Assembly (NCBI RefSeq): GCF_001296045.1
Contig: NZ_LJHS01000044.1
Span: 91,004-155,003, forward strand
Source of the DNA: Rhizobium sp. AAP43
GTDB taxonomy: Bacteria > Pseudomonadota > Alphaproteobacteria > Rhizobiales > Rhizobiaceae
Direction of reading: 5' to 3'
DNA length: 64,000 nt
Shown: piece after piece, positions 29,636-38,548 of the stretch
How the letters are laid out: each line of letters opens with the position of its first letter
How positions within the stretch are numbered: position 1 is the first letter of the stretch
Program-made: the position numbers and the translations under genes
Notes under the pieces: generated by a model
What the model was told of the DNA's origin: nothing
Databases searched by the model: none
The model's input: only the letters and a program-made list of their open reading frames with translations

Positions 29636-30502
29636 CTATTCGGCGGCGGCTCCAACCCGATCAAGCTCCGCCCCGTTTCGCGCAATTTCCAGTGCCGAAA
29701 TCCGAATGTCGCGTGGGGATAGCCCGAAACGTTCACGAAACCTGGCCGCAAACTTGGAGGCTGACTCGTAGCCGACGGCGAGCGCCACCTGGTTGATCGG
29801 GAGTTCGGTTGCCTGGAGCAGGCCCACGGCGCGGGTCATGCGCATGTCGGCGATAATGTCGGTGAGACTGGTGCCGGAAAACGCGAGCTTGCGACGCAAC
29901 GTGGCTTCGCTAACGCCAAGCGCCGAGGTGATGCGGCTTGTCGACCAATCGGTTGCGAGGTCTCCGGCGACGAGCGACCGAACCCGACTGTGCAAAGTCT
30001 CACCTTCGGCAGAGCGTAGACCCATGCCGAGTGCGTCCAGCCGAACGATGATTTCCCCGACAAGATGGCGGCAGAGCGCATTCGCTGGATCTTTTCCTGC
30101 CAACGCGTGGCCCGCGCGTTCGACTGCGCTCTCGAAGTCTGTATCCGGCTGGAAGATCGCTGCCTCGCGAAGCGGAGGCTTTCCAGAATCAGTGTAGGCC
30201 ATGACGAGCTCGGGTGAAAACACCAAAGCATCGGCCTTGTAGTCTCCATCGGCGGCAACCTCGTTGACCACCGTCCATTCCTGGTTCATCGGCAACACAA
30301 TCGCTTCGCCGGGACGCGCTTCCAAGGTGATCCTGTCGGAGGAAACGCTTTTCATCCCGTGCCGGACGATGATCAGACCAGGCTGATCGGAGCGCAGCCG
30401 ACGGAATGTGCCAGACGTAGCCTGGATAATGAGGCAGTGTGCGCCGATTCCTGGGCTCACATGGGTAAACCGTGAGATACGACCCGACATTCTTTCGATC
30501 AC
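29636..30502 (-). CDS. AraC-family transcriptional regulator
   Basis: This 288-residue regulator has a C-terminal double helix-turn-helix (ITSALGVSEATLRRKLAFSG and LPINQVALAVGYESASKFAA, then FRERFGLSPRDIR). The N-terminal domain, about 170 residues, has no recognised ligand signature. MIERM offers two close starts (30502 and 30490). It is divergent from ndk and upstream of the PEBP-like gene. Effector and targets are unknown; proximity suggests the PEBP-like gene or itself. Confidence 0.88.
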   Translation of the reverse strand: MIERMSGRISRFTHVSPGIGAHCLIIQATSGTFRRLRSDQPGLIIVRHGMKSVSSDRITLEARPGEAIVLPMNQEWTVVNEVAADGDYKADALVFSPELVMAYTDSGKPPLREAAIFQPDTDFESAVERAGHALAGKDPANALCRHLVGEIIVRLDALGMGLRSAEGETLHSRVRSLVAGDLATDWSTSRITSALGVSEATLRRKLAFSGTSLTDIIADMRMTRAVGLLQATELPINQVALAVGYESASKFAARFRERFGLSPRDIRISALEIARNGAELDRVGAAAE

Positions 30503-30650
30503 GCCGAAATCTTCCTTCTCACGACTGCAATTTCCTTCATAGCTTCGATTATGACGCCGGCGTGAAATTCGTCCATCCCTCTTGTCTTCGTGATTCGGGC
30601 CTTGTAGATACCGCCCACTTTCCCTTCAGACACCAACAAGGATGAGACAG

Positions 30651-31073
30651 ATGGCGATTGAACGCACCTTCTCGATGATCAAGCCGGACGCAACCAAGCG
30701 CAACCTCACGGGCGCCATCACCAAGATGCTCGAAGACGCTGGCCTGCGCGTCGTCGCTTCCAAGCGCGTCTGGATGTCGACCCGCGAAGCCGAAGGCTTT
30801 TACGCCGTTCACAAGGAACGCCCTTTCTTCGGCGAACTGGTTGAAGGCATGACATCGGGCCCGACCGTAGTTCAGGTTCTCGAAGGCGAAAACGCCATCC
30901 TGAAGAACCGCGAAATCATGGGCGCGACCAACCCTGCCAACGCTGACGAAGGCACCATCCGCAAGACCCACGCTCTCTCCATCGGCGAGAACTCGGTTCA
31001 CGGTTCGGATGCTCCGGAAACCGCTGCTGAAGAAATCAAGTACTGGTTCTCCGACACCGAAATCGTCGGCTGA
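30651..31073 (+). CDS. ndk: Nucleoside diphosphate kinase
   Basis: Ndk moves the gamma phosphate between nucleoside triphosphates and diphosphates through a phosphohistidine. The 140-residue protein starts [16 protein letters not shown] and carries the active-site His117 in [12 protein letters not shown] chose the ATG at 30651 over an in-frame ATG nine bases upstream because AAGGATGAGACAG precedes it and it gives the family N-terminus. A hairpin (TGAGCC/GGCTCA at 31083-31098) and then a terminator follow. It is probably monocistronic and highly expressed. Confidence 0.97.
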   Translation: MAIERTFSMIKPDATKRNLTGAITKMLEDAGLRVVASKRVWMSTREAEGFYAVHKERPFFGELVEGMTSGPTVVQVLEGENAILKNREIMGATNPANADEGTIRKTHALSIGENSVHGSDAPETAAEEIKYWFSDTEIVG

Positions 31074-31118
31074 ATCAAGATTTGAGCCTGATGGCTCAAG
31101 TGACTGATGCACAACAAG

Positions 31119-31147
31119 AACCGGGGTCGAAAGGCTCCGGTTTTTTC
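31119..31147 (+). terminator. Rho-independent terminator after ndk
   Basis: AACCGG at 31119-31124 pairs with CCGGTT at 31137-31142, extended by further inner pairs, and a run of six T follows from 31141. It is the expected end of the ndk transcript. Confidence 0.9.
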
Positions 31148-31186
31148 ATGCCCGGCAGGTGCCTTGTCGCGATGAGCTGACAGGCT

Positions 31187-31711
31187 TCACTTGTTGGCAG
31201 GTGCGCCTGTCCGGCAATCTTCCTGTGCATAGTCAGCTTCGCCTTCCGAATTATAGACCTCTGGATTGGGCGTATAGACCGGCCCGATGACCAGCGGTTT
31301 GCCCGGAAGCAGGCTCTGGTCGAGGGTCGAGGTGAGGGTGGTTTCGATCTCTTGCAGCGTTACGTTCTGGCCGTCGGTCACCCGGATCGATACCGCATAA
31401 GGCCGTCCCTTGACCACGCAATGCACAGGGGGACTTTCCAGCGAGATCTTGTCCCAGAAGGGAAAAATCTGACTGCGGGTGATGAGCGCCGCGCCGCCAG
31501 CCGGGTTTTCATAACGTGCCTCCACATAGCTCGGATCGGGCAGCGGACCATTGCGGGCGAGCGTGAGGACATAAGTTGCCTGCGCGATCCGATAGTTAAA
31601 GATGAACACCTTGCCGCTTAACTTCAGCGGTTCGACTGCATCTTCCCGCTGACAGGCCGGAAGGACGGTCAACATCACGATCAGGAGCATTCCCCCGCGC
31701 ACGGCCTTCAT
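31187..31711 (-). CDS. Putative lipoprotein of unknown function
   Basis: The 174-residue product has a short signal peptide with a lipobox (LTVLPACQRE), so Cys20 is probably lipidated. No known domain was recognised in the mature part. Features are a beta-rich central region (VFIFNYRIAQATYVLTLARN) and a C-terminal EDCRTGAPANK. ATG at 31711 has AAAGGAGATACTGCGCC upstream. Its start overlaps the stop of the CGNR regulator gene by four bases (ATGA), so the two are probably translated together and may share function. Confidence 0.72.
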   Translation of the reverse strand: MKAVRGGMLLIVMLTVLPACQREDAVEPLKLSGKVFIFNYRIAQATYVLTLARNGPLPDPSYVEARYENPAGGAALITRSQIFPFWDKISLESPPVHCVVKGRPYAVSIRVTDGQNVTLQEIETTLTSTLDQSLLPGKPLVIGPVYTPNPEVYNSEGEADYAQEDCRTGAPANK

Positions 31712-32259
31712 GGCGCAGTATCTCCTTTGCGGCGGTGATAGTGCCGGTTGGCCTTGACCCGGTTGCCGCAGACGGCCATGTCGCACCAGCTGCGGCTGCG
31801 GTTCTTGCTGCGGTCGATGAACAACCAGCCGCAATTGCCGCAGATTTTCACACGCTCCGGCTCGGGTTCGCAGATCAGCCCGAGCGCCGATCGGGCTGTC
31901 GCTGCGTCAAGGTGGCTGTCTGTTGGCGATGCACGCAGCGCCGAAGCGATGGCCTCCAGCAGAGCCGCCAGCTTCTGCCGGTCCTCGCCCTCCAGAATGC
32001 GCGACCGGAAGTAAGCGTCGATCGCCTCGCGCAGACGCAGAAAGAGCGGCTCGTTTCCGGCCAGAAGCGGCAGGAAGGGCCCGAACCTGGTGTGTTCGGC
32101 ACAGAGATGGCTTGCCGCCTCGGCAAAATCCGAAAGTTGCGTCGGCACAGCGAAGCGATCGCGCCGCGCCTCCGGATCATCCCGCAGGATGACGCTATTG
32201 GCCACATCGAGCGCCAGCGCGCCGCCTGCGAAGCGGTGAGGGGTCCATGAGAAGGTCAT
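31708..32259 (-). CDS. ABATE/CGNR zinc-finger transcription factor
   Basis: This 183-residue protein has the ABATE (DUF1470) N-terminal region (residues 1-130, FAGGALALDVANSV) and a C-terminal CGNR zinc finger. Cys140 and Cys143 (ICGNCGWLF) with Cys159 and Cys164 (WCDMAVCGNRVKANRHYHRR) form the metal site. The family is thought to be transcriptional regulators; ligands are unknown. A 32-base palindrome lies nine bases upstream of its ATG, between it and the divergent permease gene, and is a strong candidate for its own operator. The downstream lipoprotein gene overlaps by four bases. Confidence 0.88.
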   Translation of the reverse strand: MTFSWTPHRFAGGALALDVANSVILRDDPEARRDRFAVPTQLSDFAEAASHLCAEHTRFGPFLPLLAGNEPLFLRLREAIDAYFRSRILEGEDRQKLAALLEAIASALRASPTDSHLDAATARSALGLICEPEPERVKICGNCGWLFIDRSKNRSRSWCDMAVCGNRVKANRHYHRRKGDTAP

Positions 32260-32267
32260 TGCTCAAA

Positions 32268-32299
32268 TATAACTGGTAAAAGCGCTTTTGTCAGTTATA
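32268..32299. promoter_or_regulatory. 32-bp palindromic operator candidate between CGNR regulator and permease
   Basis: TATAACTG (32268-32275) mirrors CAGTTATA (32292-32299), with the fully palindromic AAAAGCGCTTTT (32278-32289) at the centre. Fourteen of sixteen base pairs are symmetric; only the two positions next to the arms (GT on each side) break symmetry. It sits 9 bases from the CGNR start and 19 bases from the likely permease start, so a dimeric regulator bound here would control both. Confidence 0.7.
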
Positions 32300-32318
32300 A
32301 ATGTCGAGGGAGGGATCG

Positions 32319-33215
32319 ATGGCCTATCTGCTGCAACAGCTTCTGAATGCGCTGCCGGTTGCCAGCCTCTATGCCTGCCTGGCTTTCGGCTATGCGTTGG
32401 CCTTTGGCGTGACCCGTAGGCCCGATATAGCCTTCGGCGCCTTCATTGCCTTTGCCGGGCAAATCTGCCTTCTCTTCTTCGACTATGGATGGAGCCGCCT
32501 CTACCTGATCCTGCCGGCGGCCCTCGCACTCGGTCTCGCCGCAGGTCTCCTCTATGCCATGCTTGCCGGGGCATGGGTTGCGCGGCATGTCGTTCAACCG
32601 CTCTCCCGACAGTCACCGTACGCCATCATCGTGGCCTCGCTCGCCGTGATGATCCTTTTGTCGGAAGGCGCGCGCCTGGCGCTTGAAACGCGCAGTCTCT
32701 GGCTGCCGCCGCTGGGACAGGACGTGTTCGCGCTCGGGGCGGTGGAGGGGACGTCGCTCCGCCTGACGCATCTTCAGGTCCTGCATGTCGCCGCCATGCT
32801 CGCCGTTCTGGCGCTTGGACAGGTCATTCTGTCAACCAGCCGGGTAGGGCGGCTGTGGCAGGCCGTCAGCCAGGACCCGCTGGCCGCACGCCTTTGCGGC
32901 GTCGCGGTCGATCGGGTCTTCGTTCTCTCGTTGATGGCCGCAACTGCAATCGCAGCGGTCGGCGGTCTCTCCGCCACAGTCCTCTACGGTACGATGGATT
33001 TTGGAGCAGGGCTGGTCTTCGGGCTGAAGGTTGTTCTTGTCGCCGCGGTTGGCGGATACTCGCGACCGCTGCGTTCGGCAGCTGGCGGCGCGGCGGTCGG
33101 CTTCGCCGAAACGCTGTGGAGCGCCTATGGCCCGATGATCTGGCGGGACGCCGTCCTGCTCTCGGGTCTCGTCGTCCTGCTGGTAATGACGCGGCGCGAG
33201 CGGATCATTCCTTGA
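32319..33215 (+). CDS. Orphan LivH-like branched-chain amino acid ABC permease
   Basis: This 298-residue inner-membrane protein resembles LivH permeases: a hydrophobic run from QQLLNALPVASLYACLAFGY, then about eight TM segments, with the cytoplasmic loop SRVGRLWQAVSQDPLAARLC matching the LivH coupling loop (ATPase contact). No LivM, LivG, LivF or binding protein is near, so it is an orphan and its partner ATPase is unknown. ATG at 32319 has GAGGGAGGGATCG upstream; an ATG at 32301 is in frame but lacks that support. It is divergent from the CGNR regulator and its 3' end overlaps moaE by 11 bases. Confidence 0.83.
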   Translation: MAYLLQQLLNALPVASLYACLAFGYALAFGVTRRPDIAFGAFIAFAGQICLLFFDYGWSRLYLILPAALALGLAAGLLYAMLAGAWVARHVVQPLSRQSPYAIIVASLAVMILLSEGARLALETRSLWLPPLGQDVFALGAVEGTSLRLTHLQVLHVAAMLAVLALGQVILSTSRVGRLWQAVSQDPLAARLCGVAVDRVFVLSLMAATAIAAVGGLSATVLYGTMDFGAGLVFGLKVVLVAAVGGYSRPLRSAAGGAAVGFAETLWSAYGPMIWRDAVLLSGLVVLLVMTRRERIIP

Positions 33216-33675
33216 TCCATCGGTCCCTTGCGCTGTCGTCGGCATCCTTGGCGGCGATCCAGTTGCCGGATCGGCCGTCGCGCCCGTGTTCCTTCTTCCA
33301 GAAGGGGGCGGATGTCTTGAGAAAATCCATGACGAAATTGGCACCGTCAAAAGCCGCCTGACGATGGGGGGCAGCGGCAATCACCAGCACGATCTGCCCG
33401 CCGGCTTCAATGCGGCCGTGGCGGTGAATGGCGGTAAGACCGAGCAGCGAAAAGCGGGACATCGCAATCTCTGCGATCCGCCGCATTTCGGCCTCAGCCA
33501 TGCCGGGATAGTGTTCGAGCTCGAGTGCGGCAAGCGTGCCCGCCTCATCCCGGCAGAGGCCGACAAAGGAGACGAGCGCGCCGATATCCTTGCGGCCCGA
33601 TGTAAGAGCGAGGCTCTCCGCAGCCGGATCAAAATCCTCCGATTGGACGCGAATGATCGGTTCGGCAGCGTTCAT
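33205..33675 (-). CDS. moaE: Molybdopterin synthase catalytic subunit MoaE
   Basis: MoaE with MoaD inserts two sulfurs into precursor Z to form molybdopterin. The 156-residue protein has GALVSFVGLCRDE, then LELEHYPGMAE, IHRHGRIEAG and a C-terminal APFWKKEHGRDG, all typical. It follows moaD by 38 bases in the same direction. Its 3' end overlaps the convergent permease gene. The molybdopterin oxidoreductase at about 41-43 kb is one candidate user of the cofactor. Confidence 0.95.
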   Translation of the reverse strand: MNAAEPIIRVQSEDFDPAAESLALTSGRKDIGALVSFVGLCRDEAGTLAALELEHYPGMAEAEMRRIAEIAMSRFSLLGLTAIHRHGRIEAGGQIVLVIAAAPHRQAAFDGANFVMDFLKTSAPFWKKEHGRDGRSGNWIAAKDADDSARDRWIKE

Positions 33676-33713
33676 CGACCTGTCTCCGCCCGGATTGGGC
33701 CTGTAAGTCCGGT

Positions 33714-33968
33714 TCAGCCGCCTGTCATCGGCGGGAATATGCCGATCTCGCGGGCACCGGCAATGCTCTCGTGGTGCTCGACATGTTCCTGGTTGACCGC
33801 CACGCGAATGGCGTTCGGCACGCGCAACGCCTCCGCATAGTCTTCCCCGAGCGTGGCGAGATGGGCGATCAGGTCGCCCGCCGTCTTGACGCTCTCGGGC
33901 AGATCGATTTCTTCCTCGCCTTTGCCGATCCGCTCGCGGACCCAGGCGAAATAGACGAGCGTTACCAT
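33714..33968 (-). CDS. moaD: Molybdopterin synthase sulfur carrier subunit MoaD
   Basis: MoaD is the small ubiquitin-like sulfur carrier of molybdopterin synthase. The 84-residue product has the beta-grasp start MVTLVYFAWVRERIG, the VNQEHV turn and the essential C-terminal Gly-Gly (PPMTGG), which is thiocarboxylated. It begins one base after the pgsA stop, so it is translationally coupled to pgsA. The frame extends upstream inside pgsA but has no better start. Confidence 0.94.
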   Translation of the reverse strand: MVTLVYFAWVRERIGKGEEEIDLPESVKTAGDLIAHLATLGEDYAEALRVPNAIRVAVNQEHVEHHESIAGAREIGIFPPMTGG

Positions 33969-33969
33969 C

Positions 33970-34551
33970 TCAGTCCACCATATGCTTGGCGCCGGCGCGG
34001 AAGTAATCATAGCCGGTGTAAATGGTCAGGATCGCCGCGATCCAAAGCAGTGTCATGCCGACCTCGGTCGTATAGGGCAGAACCTTGTCACCCGCCGGAC
34101 CGGCCAGCAGGAAGGCGAGCGCGAACATTTGCGCGGCCGTCTTCCACTTGGCGATCTGCGTAACCGGTACGCTGACCTTGAGGGCCGCCAGATATTCGCG
34201 CAGACCCGAGACGAGGATCTCGCGGCACAGAATGGTGATGGCCGCCCAGAGCGACCAGCCGGCGATCGTGCCATCGGCCGCCATCAGCAAGAGGACGGAG
34301 GCGATCAGCAACTTGTCGGCGATCGGGTCCAGCATTCGGCCGATATTCGAGGTCTGATTCCAGATCCGCGCCAGATAGCCGTCGAGATAGTCGGTGATCG
34401 AGGCGACGATGAAGATGGCAAGCCCTGCCCAACGAGCGAAGTCGGAGGATTCCAGCCGGCCCTCGATAAAGAAGCACAGCACGATCAATGGCACGGCGAG
34501 GATGCGGGCGTAAGTGAGCAGATTGGGAATGTTGTATGCGCGCGAAGCCAT
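33970..34551 (-). CDS. pgsA: CDP-diacylglycerol-glycerol-3-phosphate 3-phosphatidyltransferase
   Basis: PgsA makes phosphatidylglycerol phosphate, the committed step for PG and cardiolipin. The 193-residue membrane enzyme has the CDP-alcohol phosphotransferase motif (DGYLARIWNQTSNIGRMLDP then IADK). The Asp residues fit the D-G-x2-A-R-x8-G-x3-D-x3-D pattern. About five TM segments follow. I chose the ATG at 34551 (MASRAYNIPNLLTYARI) over one ten codons upstream because it gives the family start. It follows uvrC by 115 bases. Confidence 0.95.
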   Translation of the reverse strand: MASRAYNIPNLLTYARILAVPLIVLCFFIEGRLESSDFARWAGLAIFIVASITDYLDGYLARIWNQTSNIGRMLDPIADKLLIASVLLLMAADGTIAGWSLWAAITILCREILVSGLREYLAALKVSVPVTQIAKWKTAAQMFALAFLLAGPAGDKVLPYTTEVGMTLLWIAAILTIYTGYDYFRAGAKHMVD

Positions 34552-34666
34552 GGTGACCTGTCTTTGTGAACTGCCTGTCATTAGATGAGAGTGATAGGCG
34601 GGGTCGTCAACTCGTGTTTTGCAAATCCCCTGATATCACGTCAGGAATCGAGGCGGGGGATTTTCG

Positions 34667-36694
34667 TCAATTCGACGCGTTCTCGTGGAAATGGTTGTAG
34701 ATCAGGCGGGCAACGGCCTCCGAAATCCCCTCAACCGCCATGAGATCGCTGATGGCGGCTCGGGAGACGGCTTTCGCCGTGCCGAAGTGCTGCAACAGCG
34801 CCCGCTTGCGCGTGGGTCCAATGCCGGAAATCTCGTCGAGCGGATTTTTCACCAGCTCCTTCTTGCGCCGTGCCCGATGCGAGCCGATTGCAAACCGGTG
34901 TGCCTCGTCCCGCATGCGCTGGATGAAGTAGAGCACGGGATCGCGCGGCGGCAGCGTGAAGTCTGGTTTGCCGGCGACGAAAAAGCGCTCGCGTCCGGCA
35001 TCACGGTCGACGCCCTTGGCAACACCGATGGCAATCACGCTGTCGGTGATGTCGAGTTCATCGAGGATCTTGCGCACGGCGGACATCTGCCCCTGGCCAC
35101 CATCGATCAGGATCACATCTGGCCAGGCGGGGAAGGCAGTATCGGCGCTATCGTCAGGCGTGACACTGCGATCCGGCTTGCCCTCTTCCTTGAGGAGGCG
35201 GGAGAAGCGCCGTGTCATGACTTCCCGCATCATGCCAAAATCGTCGCCGGGCGTGATGTCGGTCGATTTGATGTTGAACTTCCGATACTGCCCCTTCACG
35301 AAGCCCTCCGGCCCCGCGACCACCATGCCGCCGACGGCATTCGTGCCCATGATATGCGAGTTATCGTAGATCTCGATCCGGCGCGGCACATAGGGCAGGG
35401 CAAAGGTCTCTGCGAGCCCTGCCAGCAGGCGCGATTGCGATGCGGTTTCCGCCAGCTTGCGGCCATGCGCCTCGCGCGCATTGGCGCTGACGTGATCGAG
35501 CAGGTCCTTCTTCTCGCCGCGCTGCGGAACGGAGATCGAAACCTTGTGGCCCGCCTTCTCGGTCAAGGCCGTCGCCAGCAACTCCTGCTCCTCGACCTCT
35601 TGTGACAGCAGGATCAGCCGTGGCACCGGCTTGTCGTCATAGAACTGCGCCAGGAAGGAATTGAGCACTTCCGCCGCCGTCAGTTGCGGATCGGCCTTGG
35701 GAAAATAAGCCTGGTTGCCCCAGTTCTGGCTGGCGCGGAAGAAGAAGACCTGAATGCAGGACAGCCCGCCCTCGTGATGGATGGCGAAGACATCCGCTTC
35801 TTCGACACCGGCCGGGTTGATGCCCTGATGGCTCTGCACATGGGAAAGGCCGGCAAGCCGGTCGCGGAATACGGCGGCGCGCTCGAAGTCCAGCTCTTCT
35901 GCCGCTTCGTTCATGGTGCGCGCCATGGCTTCCTTGACGTTCTGGCTTTTGCCCGAAAGGAAGTCCTTGGCCTCTCGCACGAGGCCTGCATAGTCCTGGT
36001 CGCTGATTTCATGCGTGCAGGGGCCGGAACAACGCTTGATTTGATAAAGCAGGCAGGGCCGGGTGCGGCTTTCAAACACACTGTCGGTGCAGGTGCGCAG
36101 AAGAAAGGCGCGCTGCAGCGAATTGATCGTGCGGCCGACGGCGCTGGCCGAGGCGAACGGGCCGAAATAGTCGCCCTTGCGGGCGCGGGCGCCGCGATGC
36201 TTGTAGATAGCCGGCGACCGGCTGTCACCGGTGATCAGGATATAGGGAAAGCTCTTGTCGTCACGCAGAAGCACATTGAAGCGGGGCCGCAAACGCTTGA
36301 TCAAATTAGCTTCAAGCAGCAGCGCCTCGACCTCGGTGCGGGTCGTGACGAACTCCATATGCACGGTATCGCGCACCATGCGCGACAGCCGGTTGGAGTG
36401 CACCCGGCCTTGCGCATAATTGCTGACGCGCTTTTTCAGGCTGCGCGCCTTGCCGACATACATGACTTCGCCATCCTTGTTCAGCATGCGGTAGACACCA
36501 GGCGCATTCGGCAGGCGCTTGACGAACTCGGCTATGAGGTCAGCACCCGTCAGGCCCGTTTCGTCCAGTCCGTCCTCGTGCCAGTCGATTTCAATGCCGG
36601 CACGCGCGGGCTCGACGTCGAGAACTGTGTCGTCGTCGTCCTCTTCCGTTCCATCATAGAGTATGCCGCCATCCGGCAGCTTTCCTCCACTCAT
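34667..36694 (-). CDS. uvrC: UvrABC excinuclease subunit C
   Basis: UvrC makes the two incisions flanking DNA damage after UvrA and UvrB recognition. The 675-residue protein has the GIY-YIG nuclease domain ([20 protein letters not shown], about 65-84), a UVR segment ([18 protein letters not shown]), an RNase H-like domain with [11 protein letters not shown], and C-terminal helix-hairpin-helix motifs ([20 protein letters not shown] region). The acidic N-terminal extension ([10 protein letters not shown]) is usual in rhizobia. It overlaps the upstream SDR gene by four bases. Confidence 0.97.
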   Translation of the reverse strand: MSGGKLPDGGILYDGTEEDDDDTVLDVEPARAGIEIDWHEDGLDETGLTGADLIAEFVKRLPNAPGVYRMLNKDGEVMYVGKARSLKKRVSNYAQGRVHSNRLSRMVRDTVHMEFVTTRTEVEALLLEANLIKRLRPRFNVLLRDDKSFPYILITGDSRSPAIYKHRGARARKGDYFGPFASASAVGRTINSLQRAFLLRTCTDSVFESRTRPCLLYQIKRCSGPCTHEISDQDYAGLVREAKDFLSGKSQNVKEAMARTMNEAAEELDFERAAVFRDRLAGLSHVQSHQGINPAGVEEADVFAIHHEGGLSCIQVFFFRASQNWGNQAYFPKADPQLTAAEVLNSFLAQFYDDKPVPRLILLSQEVEEQELLATALTEKAGHKVSISVPQRGEKKDLLDHVSANAREAHGRKLAETASQSRLLAGLAETFALPYVPRRIEIYDNSHIMGTNAVGGMVVAGPEGFVKGQYRKFNIKSTDITPGDDFGMMREVMTRRFSRLLKEEGKPDRSVTPDDSADTAFPAWPDVILIDGGQGQMSAVRKILDELDITDSVIAIGVAKGVDRDAGRERFFVAGKPDFTLPPRDPVLYFIQRMRDEAHRFAIGSHRARRKKELVKNPLDEISGIGPTRKRALLQHFGTAKAVSRAAISDLMAVEGISEAVARLIYNHFHENASN

Positions 36695-37449
36695 TCATTG
36701 ATCTCCTGACCGGCCCAAATCAGATGTTGGCCTCCATCTAGGGCGATCATTTGGCCGGTGATCGACGGTGTGTCAAAAAGAAAGCGGATCGTCTGCCCGA
36801 ATTCCGCAAGTAAAGGCCCCCGCTTCAGCGGCAGGCTGTCTACCTGCGCCTGAAAGTCCTCCGGCCGCTGCCGCTCCGAAATGAGGCTGGGTCCGGGGCC
36901 GATCGCATTGACCCGGACGCGGGGCGAGAAAGCCTGCGCCATTGTGCGCGTCGCCGTCCAGAGCGTCGATTTGGAAAGTGTGTAGGAAAAGAAGGTGGGT
37001 TTCAGGGCCAGCACGCGCTGATCGATGATATTGACGATCAGGCCAGAGCCATCCTCGCCAATCTGCCGCATGAAGGCGGCACCCAGCGCTGCTGGTGCGC
37101 GCACATGGACGGCGAAGTGCCGGTCGAAAAGCTCGGCGTCAAAGCTGTAGGCATCATCTTCCTCGAAGACCGAAGCATTGTTGACCAGCACACCGATCGG
37201 CCCAAGTTGGGCCGCCGCCTCGCTGACCAGGGTGTCGATCTCGGAAATGTTACTGAGATCGGCGGACAGTGCGATCGCATTGCAGCCTGCCGCCCGCAAT
37301 TCCCGGGCAGCGACCTCTGCTTCTGCGATCGACCCGTTTGCGTGCAGTGCAACAGAGAAGCCGGCATGCGCCAAGTCTTCCGCTATAGCCCGTCCAAGTC
37401 GTTTTGCGGCGCCGGTGACCAGGACCGTCCTGTGTGGTGGTTTCTGCAT
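36691..37449 (-). CDS. Short-chain dehydrogenase/reductase (pteridine-reductase-like)
   Basis: This 252-residue Rossmann-fold enzyme has the NAD(P)-binding [12 protein letters not shown], the NNAS motif at [12 protein letters not shown] and the catalytic Tyr-x3-Lys in [15 protein letters not shown] resembles FolM/pteridine reductases, so a dihydropteridine or dihydrofolate substrate is possible but unproven. Its stop overlaps the uvrC start (ATGA), so it heads the SDR-uvrC-pgsA-moaD-moaE run. ATG at 37449 has AAGG upstream; an earlier in-frame start is not supported. Confidence 0.85.
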   Translation of the reverse strand: MQKPPHRTVLVTGAAKRLGRAIAEDLAHAGFSVALHANGSIAEAEVAARELRAAGCNAIALSADLSNISEIDTLVSEAAAQLGPIGVLVNNASVFEEDDAYSFDAELFDRHFAVHVRAPAALGAAFMRQIGEDGSGLIVNIIDQRVLALKPTFFSYTLSKSTLWTATRTMAQAFSPRVRVNAIGPGPSLISERQRPEDFQAQVDSLPLKRGPLLAEFGQTIRFLFDTPSITGQMIALDGGQHLIWAGQEINE

Positions 37450-37812
37450 GGCGTTAACCTTGAAAATTTCCGTGTTCAGCTGGGCGTATATGGGCAGCAA
37501 TGGCGAACCGGCAAGCATTCTCTATCGAAACACCTGTGAGGCTTCTGTTCAGGGGAGGAGCCGCTGGATGTAATATTTCCAAATCACTATAGTATAGAAA
37601 GTAAGGAATCGTTAAGGTTAATAAATAGTTTGTGTCTAAATGACAACATCTTCAATTTGCACTCAATTTGCCACAAAGTTTTCACAATTATGCTCTTTCT
37701 ATTCCTCAATTCGAGTTCATATCTACAATCCGAACGGACCGGATTACCAATCAACGTTCAGGCCGCCGTTGGTTCGCATTAAGAGCGGCCGCGAACTGAT
37801 AAGGAGACTAAA
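37450..37812. other. A/T-rich gap between the SDR gene and the porin (363 bases)
   Basis: This is one of the most A/T-rich stretches in the window, especially 37560-37730. No gene is supported; open frames here lack ribosome-binding sites. It must hold the SDR promoter on the minus strand and the porin promoter on the plus strand. Highly expressed omp genes often have long leaders, so an RNA-regulated 5' UTR is possible. A clear ATAAGGAGA ribosome-binding site lies at 37799-37807. Confidence 0.5.
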
Positions 37813-38475
37813 ATGCGCACTCTCAAGATCGTGCTTCTGGCATCGGCAACCACTTTCGCAGCGTTCCAGGGCGCCCAGGCTGCTGACGCCATCTACGAAG
37901 CTCCGGAAGCACCGGCCGCAACCGAATCCTATTCCGCTCCGGCAGGCGACTGGTCTGGCGCCTATGTCGGTGGCGCTGCCACCTATGAGTTCGGCAAGTT
38001 CACCGGCTCGAACGATGGCCGCGACGCCAATGGCCTCGGCGGCACCGTCTATGGCGGTTACAACATGCAGAGCGGTTCGATCGTTTACGGTGGCGAAGCC
38101 GACATCAGCTACGCCGGTGAAGATGGTTCTGCTGGCTCGGCAGTTGGCGTCGGTAGCCTCAAGGGCACCCAGGGCGTCAACGGCTCGGTCCGTGGCCGCG
38201 TTGGTTACGACCTGAACCCGGTTCTCGTCTACGGTACGGCTGGTGTGGCTGTTGCCAACCACGAGCTCGAAGGTGGCGGCAGCAACGACGAGAAGCTGGC
38301 AGCCGGTTACACGGTCGGCGCCGGTGTCGAAACCTTCGTCACTGACAACATCACGGCTCGCGTTGAGTACCGTTACAGCGACTACCAGAAGCGCGACTTC
38401 AACCTCGGTGGCTCGACCATTTCCAAGGGCTTCGACGACCACTCCGTCAAGGTCGGTATGGGCGTAAAGTTCTGA
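37813..38475 (+). CDS. Omp25/RopB-type outer-membrane beta-barrel protein
   Basis: This 220-residue product has a signal peptide ending at GAQAADA (about residue 23), a short Pro/Ala-rich segment, then an eight-strand OmpA-like barrel: SGAYVGGAATYEFGK, then GTVYGGYNMQSG, GSVRGRVGYDL and ARVEYRYSDYQ. The C-terminal VKVGMGVKF ends in the BAM-recognised Phe. Such proteins are abundant outer-membrane structural proteins of Rhizobiales. ATAAGGAGACTAAA is a strong ribosome-binding site. A very clear terminator follows, so it is monocistronic. Confidence 0.92.
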   Translation: MRTLKIVLLASATTFAAFQGAQAADAIYEAPEAPAATESYSAPAGDWSGAYVGGAATYEFGKFTGSNDGRDANGLGGTVYGGYNMQSGSIVYGGEADISYAGEDGSAGSAVGVGSLKGTQGVNGSVRGRVGYDLNPVLVYGTAGVAVANHELEGGGSNDEKLAAGYTVGAGVETFVTDNITARVEYRYSDYQKRDFNLGGSTISKGFDDHSVKVGMGVKF

Positions 38476-38500
38476 TCTGATTGATCGTCTGAAACGAACA

Positions 38501-38528
38501 AAGCCGGGTTTCAAACCCGGCTTTTTTC
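38501..38528 (+). terminator. Rho-independent terminator after the porin gene
   Basis: AGCCGGGTTT (38502-38511) is the exact inverted repeat of AAACCCGGCT (38513-38522), with an effective loop of a few bases and six to seven T after it. It lies 26 bases after the stop and also separates the porin from the convergent GST gene. Confidence 0.95.
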
Positions 38529-38548
38529 GTTTTCGGCAGAAGCAGCGC

